From SYFT01 sp964471115 (GTDB lineage: Bacteria > Acidobacteriota > Vicinamibacteria > Vicinamibacterales > SCN-69-37): DNA of 64,000 nt. Position 1 is the first letter of the stretch, and every line of letters starts with the position of its first letter. Below the pieces are notes generated by a model, which did not search any database, had not been told where the DNA came from, and saw nothing but the letters and a program-made list of their open reading frames with translations. This document shows, piece by piece, positions 59,381 through 64,000 of the stretch. Location: positions 5,194-69,193 of the forward strand of contig CAYYFE010000020.1 of NCBI GenBank assembly GCA_964471115.1, given 5' to 3'. The position numbers and the translations under genes were made by a program.

Positions 59381-59445
59381 GGCGTGTGTGCGCCAATTGT
59401 TCCGCATTTGGGTGGGCCGGGGCCAGCCGGTTGTGGCGGCGCGGC

Positions 59446-59451
59446 TATACT
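59446..59451 (+). promoter_or_regulatory. -10 hexamer TATACT before SRPBCC gene
   Basis: TATACT lies 24 nt before ATG 59476. It is the only candidate promoter for the 59476-61788 operon, in the 95-bp divergent gap. Confidence 0.35.
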
Positions 59452-59475
59452 CGCAGTCGCCCCCTGCACGAACCC

Positions 59476-59865
59476 ATGCCGACCATCCACCACGAAGTCA
59501 TCGTTGAGGCCGCCGCCGACCGGATCTATGCCGCGCTGATGAACGCCGCCGAACACGCCGAGTTCACGGGTCTGCCGGCCGAGATCGGACGCGCCGAGGG
59601 CGAGGCGTTTGCGCTGTTCGGAGGCCGCGTCGTCGGCCGTCACCTCGAACTGGTGCCCAACCGGCGCATCGTGCAGGCGTGGCGCGCCACGCACTGGCCG
59701 GATGGCGTGTACACCGTCGTGCGGCTCGAACTGCACGGCGAGGGCGCGCGCACCCGCGTGGTGCTCGATCATGACGCCGTCCCCGAGGCGTTCGCGGCGC
59801 TGGTCGACCGCCACTGGCAGACCCGCTACTGGGAAGTCCTGCCGCAGTACCTCGAACCCTGGTGA
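59476..59865 (+). CDS. SRPBCC/START-like (AHSA1-type) lipid- or ligand-binding protein
   Basis: The 129-residue protein has the Bet v 1-type pattern: MPTIHHEVIVEAAADRIYAALM (22 overall), AEHAEFTGLPAEIGRAEGEAF (21 overall), GGRVVGRHLELVPNRRIVQAW (21 overall), YTVVRLELHGEGARTRVVLDHD and a C-terminal helix WQTRYWEVLPQYLEPW. Such proteins bind hydrophobic ligands or catalyse cyclisation or dehydration in polyketide pathways. Length is standard for AHSA1. It is first of a small operon with a methyltransferase (10-nt gap) and a radical SAM protein. Confidence 0.8.
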   Translation: MPTIHHEVIVEAAADRIYAALMNAAEHAEFTGLPAEIGRAEGEAFALFGGRVVGRHLELVPNRRIVQAWRATHWPDGVYTVVRLELHGEGARTRVVLDHDAVPEAFAALVDRHWQTRYWEVLPQYLEPW

Positions 59866-59875
59866 CGCGGCCGGC

Positions 59876-60553
59876 ATGTTGACGGAGCACTTTCGGCGGC
59901 AGTACCCGTGGCCCGAGGTCCCCGAGGGCACCCCGAGGTACGTCGCGGACATCGATGGTGGCGGACGTTTTCTGGTGGACCGCCTCCTCATCAGGCATCC
60001 GCAGCCGACACTGCTCGAGATCGGCGCCTTCCTCGGCGGCAGCACCCTGCGGTGGCTGAAGGCCTCGCCGCGCGTCGAGATCGTGACGGTTGATCCCTGG
60101 CCCGACGGCATCGCGGCCGACTTTCTCACCCGCGACGATCCGTGGCGCACGTGGGCGGCGCCCGGCGAGGACGTGGTGCGGGCGCTCGAGGCCCCCGACG
60201 GGCTGTATCACACGTTCCTGGCCAACCTCGCCCCCTACCGGGATCGCGTCGTTCCGGTGCGCGGGCCGTCCGAGCAGGTGCTGGACCAGCTGGCGGCGCA
60301 CGGGTTGTCGCCCGACATCATCTACATCGACGCCGACAAGAAACGGTCGGACCTCGACGACTGTTTCCGGCTGTGGCCCCACGCGCAACTCACCGGTGAC
60401 GACTATCAGTGGGCGCCGGAACGCGGGTACCCGATGCAACAACACGTCAACGCCTTCGCGGCGGCCCACGGCTACACGGTGCGGCATGTCCTCCACACCT
60501 GGGTGCTCGCGCCTGACGGGCGGCTGACGCGACCGGGGGCCGGTCCCGCATGA
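59876..60553 (+). CDS. class I SAM-dependent methyltransferase
   Basis: The 225-residue protein has LLEIGAFLGGSTLRWLKA (SAM loop), VEIVTVDPWPDG, YRDRVVPVRGPSEQVLDQL, IIYIDADKKRSDLDDCFRLW and LTGDDYQWAPERGYPMQQHV. The D-A-D and G-D-D-Y motifs fit the Methyltransf_24-type group of natural-product and sugar methyltransferases. It overlaps the next gene by ATGA (60550-60553), so it is translationally coupled to the radical SAM/SPASM protein. The substrate is unknown. Confidence 0.78.
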   Translation: MLTEHFRRQYPWPEVPEGTPRYVADIDGGGRFLVDRLLIRHPQPTLLEIGAFLGGSTLRWLKASPRVEIVTVDPWPDGIAADFLTRDDPWRTWAAPGEDVVRALEAPDGLYHTFLANLAPYRDRVVPVRGPSEQVLDQLAAHGLSPDIIYIDADKKRSDLDDCFRLWPHAQLTGDDYQWAPERGYPMQQHVNAFAAAHGYTVRHVLHTWVLAPDGRLTRPGAGPA

Positions 60554-61788
60554 ACGGCGGCGCGGCATATGATCCCAACGGCGGACACGGAGCACCCGGA
60601 GCGATGAACGTACAGGCGGGCGAACGGATTCAGGTGGTGACCACGAGCGCGATCCGGCTGGAAGCCTCGTCGGCCTGCCAGCTGCGTTGTCCGTCGTGTC
60701 CCACGACGCTGGGGCTGACCGAAGCGGTCATCGGCAAAGCCAGCCTGCGGCTGGCGGACTTCGTGTCGCTCATCGACGGCAACCCGTGGGTCGGCCAGGT
60801 GGAACTGTCCAACTACGGCGAGGTGTTCCTCAACCCGGAGCTGCCGGGCATTCTCCGCCACGCGTTCGCGCGCAACGTCACGGTGACGATGGCCAACGGC
60901 GTCAACCTCAATCACGTGCGTGAGGACGTGCTGGAAGACCTCGTGCGCTGGCAGGTCGCGGCGATCACGTGTTCCATCGACGGCGCCAGCCAGGCGACGT
61001 ACGCCGCGTATCGTGTCCGGGGCGATTTCGATCGCGTGATCGGCCACATCCGCCGGCTCAACGCGTTCAAGCAGGCCCACCGCAGCGAGCGGCCCCGGCT
61101 CACCTGGCAGTTCGTCGCGTTCGGCCACAACGAACACGAGGTCGAACGCGCGCGGGCGCTCGCGGCGGAGCTGGGCATGGCGTTTTCCGTCAAGCTCAAC
61201 TGGGATCCGGAGATGTCACCGGTGACCGACGAAGAGCTGATTCGCCGCGAGACCGGCACCGGCGCGGCCACACGCCAGGAGTACCTCGAAAAAAGCGGCG
61301 AGGCGTACATGGCAGGGATCTGCGAACAGTTGTGGGTCGCGCCGCAGGTGAACTGGGACGGCACGGTGCTGGGCTGCTGCCGGAACTTCTGGGGGGACTT
61401 CGGCGGCAACGCCTTCCGCGACGGCCTCACCGCCGCGCTCAACCACGACAAGATCGTGTACGCCCGGCAGATGCTGGAGGGACAGCAGCCGCCCCGCGAG
61501 GGCATTCCGTGCAGCACGTGCGAGCTGTACGCCGCCCGTCAGGCGAGCGGACGATGGCGCCGCCCGCGCGCGCCCATCGCGCGCGACGACGAACGGTTCA
61601 TCAGTCTGACGATCGGCCGCGCGCTCGCGATGGCCGGACGCGAACGCTTCGAGGAGGCCGCCGCGCTGGCGCGGATGGTGCTTCAGCTGCAGCCCCGCCA
61701 TCGTGAGGCGCTGGGTGTCCTGGCCGGCGCCGCGGCGCACGCGGGGCGGACCGAGGCCGCGCAGTACTACCGGCATCTCGCGACGTAG
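60550..61788 (+). CDS. radical SAM/SPASM protein with C-terminal TPR-like helices
   Basis: The 412-residue protein has C43-x3-C47-x2-C50 (CQLRCPSC), VELSNYGEVFLNPELPGIL (19), ITCSIDGASQATYAAYRVRG and a SPASM-like cluster region with VAPQVNWDGTVLGCCRNFWG and IPCSTCELYAARQ. The last 70 residues read ALAMAGRERFEEAAALARMV and then LQPRHREALGVLAGAAAHAG, TPR-type helices for protein contacts. Radical SAM/SPASM enzymes modify peptides or sugars, or act as maturases. It is coupled to the methyltransferase at 59876. No precursor peptide is seen beside it. Confidence 0.85.
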   Translation: MNGGAAYDPNGGHGAPGAMNVQAGERIQVVTTSAIRLEASSACQLRCPSCPTTLGLTEAVIGKASLRLADFVSLIDGNPWVGQVELSNYGEVFLNPELPGILRHAFARNVTVTMANGVNLNHVREDVLEDLVRWQVAAITCSIDGASQATYAAYRVRGDFDRVIGHIRRLNAFKQAHRSERPRLTWQFVAFGHNEHEVERARALAAELGMAFSVKLNWDPEMSPVTDEELIRRETGTGAATRQEYLEKSGEAYMAGICEQLWVAPQVNWDGTVLGCCRNFWGDFGGNAFRDGLTAALNHDKIVYARQMLEGQQPPREGIPCSTCELYAARQASGRWRRPRAPIARDDERFISLTIGRALAMAGRERFEEAAALARMVLQLQPRHREALGVLAGAAAHAGRTEAAQYYRHLAT

Positions 61789-61975
61789 GACGGCGCGCAC
61801 CGCCGTTACAACTCTGGGATCGCCCGACGAATCTCGTCCGGCGCGGGCGGCGCCATCGGCGGACGGCCGAGGCACCCCGGCGACATCCCCTTGCATTTGC
61901 GGGACTTGAACCCGCGGCAGCCGGAGCCGTCAGTCGGCGCGAGCCTTGCCTTGCATTGGCGTCACCAGACCCGTG

Positions 61976-63118
61976 ATGTCCACCACAGAGGCGCTGATTC
62001 GTTTTTTGTACGTCCGGCTCCCCAGGGGCCTGGCGCCCCTCCTTCCGCGCATCGCCGCCGGCATCGGCGACGGCGGCTGGATGGCCGTGTGGGGCCCGGC
62101 CGCCGCGTGGACACCGCTGCTGGTCTTCGGGATAGGACTGGTGGTGCCGCGGACGTGGCCTGGCACAGAAATCGTGTACACGGAGGCCCCTGTGTTCCTG
62201 GCGCTCGCCCCGGCGCTCGGCATCCTCAACGGCACATGGGGGGTGGCGTTGTTGCTGGCCAACGGACTGCGCGAGGGACTCAGTCACGACATGGCGAGCG
62301 GTCTGGATGCGGTCCTCCACGTGGGCGCCGGACAATTCGTCGCATGGCTGCTGCTCGGTGTGCTGGTCGTGCAGCTGCCGCAGTTCGCGCACCTGGTGAC
62401 CGAGGCCATCATCGTGCGGCTGCCATGGCTGCGGCAGCGTGACATGCGCGCGGTCTGCAGAGCGCTGGTGCTGGCGCTGATCTTCCCCGGCCTGGTCCTC
62501 GTGTGGTGTCAGGCGATGACCCTGCTGGCGCCGCCGGTGTTCACCTGGTCGGGCCAGGCGGCGCCGGCCGGAGCCATCCCGGCGCCCGGCGACGGGTGGC
62601 TGTGGCTGGCGGGCGTCGTCGCGGGCGCCGCCCTGGCGCGTGGCCTGCTGGAGGGTCTCGTGGCGCCGCGCCTGGACCGCGCCGCGGACGCCGCGGCGCT
62701 GGCGCGCGACCGTGACGCCCCCGCGCCGCGCGCCGCCTGGCGCGGGATGCCGGAGGCCTTGCGTACCGCCGGCGGCGCCGCCGTCATGTTGTTGCTGCTG
62801 GCCGGGCTCTTCGACGATCCCGTGGTCTGGCTGATCGCGGGCCTCGTGCTCGGGCTGCTCACGGCGCTCTCCCAGGGACTCGGCGGATGGCTCACAGGAA
62901 CGTGGGGCAGCCGCATGCGCCTGATCCCGGGCGCCCTGCGTGTGGCGGCGGCGCTGGGTGCCGGCGTCGTGGTGACCGCGCTCGTGGCGGCCTCCGGCGG
63001 GAGCGGTCAGGCGACCCGTGCGCCGATGTGGGGCTCGCTGCTCGCGCTCGCGCTGTTCTTCGTCTTCTTCCCGGCGGTCGCCGCGCGCTCACCGCGGCCC
63101 GCCGCCCGCCGGGTGTGA
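61976..63118 (+). CDS. polytopic membrane protein, unknown function
   Basis: The 380-residue protein begins MSTTEALIRFLYVRLPRGLA. It has about nine or ten hydrophobic segments, for example AAWTPLLVFGIGLVVP, VFLALAPALGILNGTWGVALLLANG (25 overall), HVGAGQFVAWLLLGVLVVQL, ALVLALIFPGLVLVW, LWLAGVVAGAALARG and MWGSLLALALFFVFFPAVAA. A polar cytoplasmic-type loop with Asp/Arg/Ala (LDRAADAAALARDRDAPAP) is central. No transporter or enzyme family is recognised. It lies 2 nt before the coiled-coil gene, so the two probably work together at the inner membrane. Confidence 0.7.
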   Translation: MSTTEALIRFLYVRLPRGLAPLLPRIAAGIGDGGWMAVWGPAAAWTPLLVFGIGLVVPRTWPGTEIVYTEAPVFLALAPALGILNGTWGVALLLANGLREGLSHDMASGLDAVLHVGAGQFVAWLLLGVLVVQLPQFAHLVTEAIIVRLPWLRQRDMRAVCRALVLALIFPGLVLVWCQAMTLLAPPVFTWSGQAAPAGAIPAPGDGWLWLAGVVAGAALARGLLEGLVAPRLDRAADAAALARDRDAPAPRAAWRGMPEALRTAGGAAVMLLLLAGLFDDPVVWLIAGLVLGLLTALSQGLGGWLTGTWGSRMRLIPGALRVAAALGAGVVVTALVAASGGSGQATRAPMWGSLLALALFFVFFPAVAARSPRPAARRV

Positions 63119-63120
63119 CC

Positions 63121-64000
63121 ATGGGCGAATCCACTGGCGCGTGGTTGTGGTCCTGGGCTGACGGCCTCGTGCCGCTCGCCCTCGCCGCGATCTCGGCCGC
63201 GGCCATCGCCGTCCTGGCAGGCGCGCCGGCGCTGGGCCGCCACGTGTATCAGGAACTGCAGCGGGACATCCGCACTCGCACGCGCCTCAATGGATGGGAG
63301 GACGCCATCGCCCCGGCCGTGATCGACGATGCCGCCGGCGCCGACGCGGGTGCCGCCACCGACGCCCTTCTCGAGGCCGAACGCGAGATGGCGCGCGCGG
63401 CGCTCGAAGAGGCCGAGGCGCTCGCCGAGCATCGTCTGCACGAAGCGGTCGAGGCGGCCGTCAACGAGGCCCGAACGATGGCGGCCTCGCAGCTGGCGGA
63501 GATTCGGCGGGAGGCTGAGCAGACGCTGGCGGCCCGCCTGCAGGAGGAACGGACGCAGGCGCAGATCCGGCTGGAGGCGGCCGTGCGCGACGCCACCGCC
63601 GGCGCCCAGGCCGAGGTGGCGCGCGCCCGCGCGGCCGCCGAGGCGGCCACCGGCGCGGACAAGTCACGGGCGCAGGCAGTCGCTGAGTCAGTCGCTGAGG
63701 CGCGCGCGGAGGCGGCGCGTGAGCGCGACGCCGCCGTGCGCGAGGCCGAGGCCGCCGCGGCCGCCCGCATCAGACAAGCGGCCGACGCGGCCGAGCAGAC
63801 GCTGGCCGCGCGGCTCGCCGAAGCGCGCGCGGAGGCGGCGCGTGAACGCGACGCCGCCGTGCGCCAGGCCGAAGCCGACGCGGCCGCCCGCGTCAAGCAA
63901 GCGGCCGACGCGGCCGAGCAGACGCTGGCCGCGCGGCTCGCTGAGGCGCGCGCGGAGGCGGCGCGTGAGCGCGACGCCGCCGTGCGCCAGGCCGAGGCCG
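63121..64000 (+). CDS. membrane-anchored Ala/Glu-rich coiled-coil protein (runs off window end)
   Basis: The frame starts MGESTGAWLWSWADGLVPLA with a membrane helix (LALAAISAAAIAVLAGAPAL, residues about 20-40). It then becomes a long helical coiled coil rich in Ala, Glu, Arg and Gln to the end of the window (293 codons seen, no stop). From residue 192 it is built of 41-residue repeats (AEARAEAARERDAAVR, then ADAAEQTLAAR). Proteins of this shape act as spacers, tethers or scaffolds. Its partner is likely the membrane protein 2 nt upstream. No enzymatic domain is visible in the present part. A long antisense open frame here is a compositional shadow. Confidence 0.75.
   Translation, partial: MGESTGAWLWSWADGLVPLALAAISAAAIAVLAGAPALGRHVYQELQRDIRTRTRLNGWEDAIAPAVIDDAAGADAGAATDALLEAEREMARAALEEAEALAEHRLHEAVEAAVNEARTMAASQLAEIRREAEQTLAARLQEERTQAQIRLEAAVRDATAGAQAEVARARAAAEAATGADKSRAQAVAESVAEARAEAARERDAAVREAEAAAAARIRQAADAAEQTLAARLAEARAEAARERDAAVRQAEADAAARVKQAADAAEQTLAARLAEARAEAARERDAAVRQAEA
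63694..64000 (+). repeat. 123-bp in-frame tandem repeat in coiled-coil gene
   Basis: Copies start at 63694, 63817 and 63940 (the last is cut by the window end). The unit is 41 codons. Copies 1 and 2 differ at only about ten positions, mostly a short variable patch 50-85 nt into the unit. This suggests recent expansion and copy-number variability. Confidence 0.8.

Noticed and set aside
61899..61915. tRNA T-arm-like hairpin (GCGGG stem, TTCAAGT loop on the minus strand)
   Set aside because: No matching acceptor stem, anticodon arm or CCA is found on either side, so it is at best a remnant or chance. A 9-mer CCTTGCATT repeat nearby (61889, 61949) is too short to call an attachment site.
63249..63896. 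Ser/Ala-rich minus-strand frame over the coiled-coil gene
   Set aside because: Its repetitive SRAASARASA-type sequence is the antisense of the tandem repeat. The plus-strand frame has a start, a membrane helix and a typical coiled coil.

Overview
The window is a GC-rich (about 70 %) bacterial chromosome segment of dense, mostly co-directional gene blocks with very short intergenic gaps. Outer-membrane proteins (a DUF481-type barrel, a decayed second barrel) and signal peptides indicate a Gram-negative envelope. The gene mix is compatible with Acidobacteriota (Vicinamibacteria-like), but no rRNA or other marker is present, so that placement is a weak inference. There are no tRNA or rRNA genes, no CRISPR array and no insertion sequence. 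No transcription factor and no phosphopantetheinyl transferase is recognisable.

Layout. 1-4480: housekeeping and small envelope genes (NTF2-like proteins, two membrane proteins, cyclophilin, YhbY, sirtuin). 4476-7356: a three-gene unit (51-codon ORF, FkbM-type methyltransferase, asparagine-synthetase/lasso-cyclase-like ATP enzyme). 7357-13246 (minus): an apparent lipid-tailoring operon (glycosyltransferase, ferredoxin-reductase-like flavoprotein, cyclopropane-fatty-acid-synthase-like methyltransferase, geranylgeranyl-reductase-like flavoprotein, radical SAM/SPASM enzyme). 13287-19435: nucleotidyltransferase, ParB-like protein, a GT2-methyltransferase fusion and a three-gene glycosyltransferase operon. 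19484-21091: barrel pseudogene and a class-III aminotransferase.

21154-45492 is the core biosynthetic locus. A B12-type radical SAM enzyme is followed by a minus-strand operon (beta-propeller protein, GT4, a 2536-residue AT-ACP-KS-ACP-C-A-PCP-TE polyketide/peptide synthetase, O-methyltransferase). The A-domain code reads as aspartate. Divergent from it runs a plus-strand operon (GT-A-like protein, AT-DH protein, free ACP, UGT). This converges on a 2323-residue NMO/ER-KS-AT-ACP-KR synthase resembling the polyunsaturated-fatty-acid (Pfa) type in a compacted arrangement. A plausible reading is that an iterative PKS makes a long acyl chain and the hybrid synthetase adds aspartate. Methyltransferases, radical SAM enzymes and several glycosyltransferases would then decorate the product, giving a glycosylated lipid or lipopeptide.

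45528-57808 is an envelope region. It holds a duplicated two-gene membrane cassette (DUF5132-like plus DUF1523-like), a third DUF5132-like protein, two tandem UGTs, a DUF481 outer-membrane protein, an HMA2-like/ABC exporter fusion, a MurG-like glycosyltransferase, a polysaccharide deacetylase, and an orphan ParA with a small membrane-anchored partner. 57827-61788 holds a second B12-radical SAM paralogue, an SRPBCC protein, a methyltransferase and a radical SAM/SPASM-TPR protein. 61976-64000 holds a polytopic membrane protein and a membrane-anchored coiled coil with a 123-bp tandem repeat that runs off the end.

Many operon-leading genes have a TANNNT hexamer ending only 6-9 nt before the start codon, suggesting leaderless or near-leaderless mRNAs.
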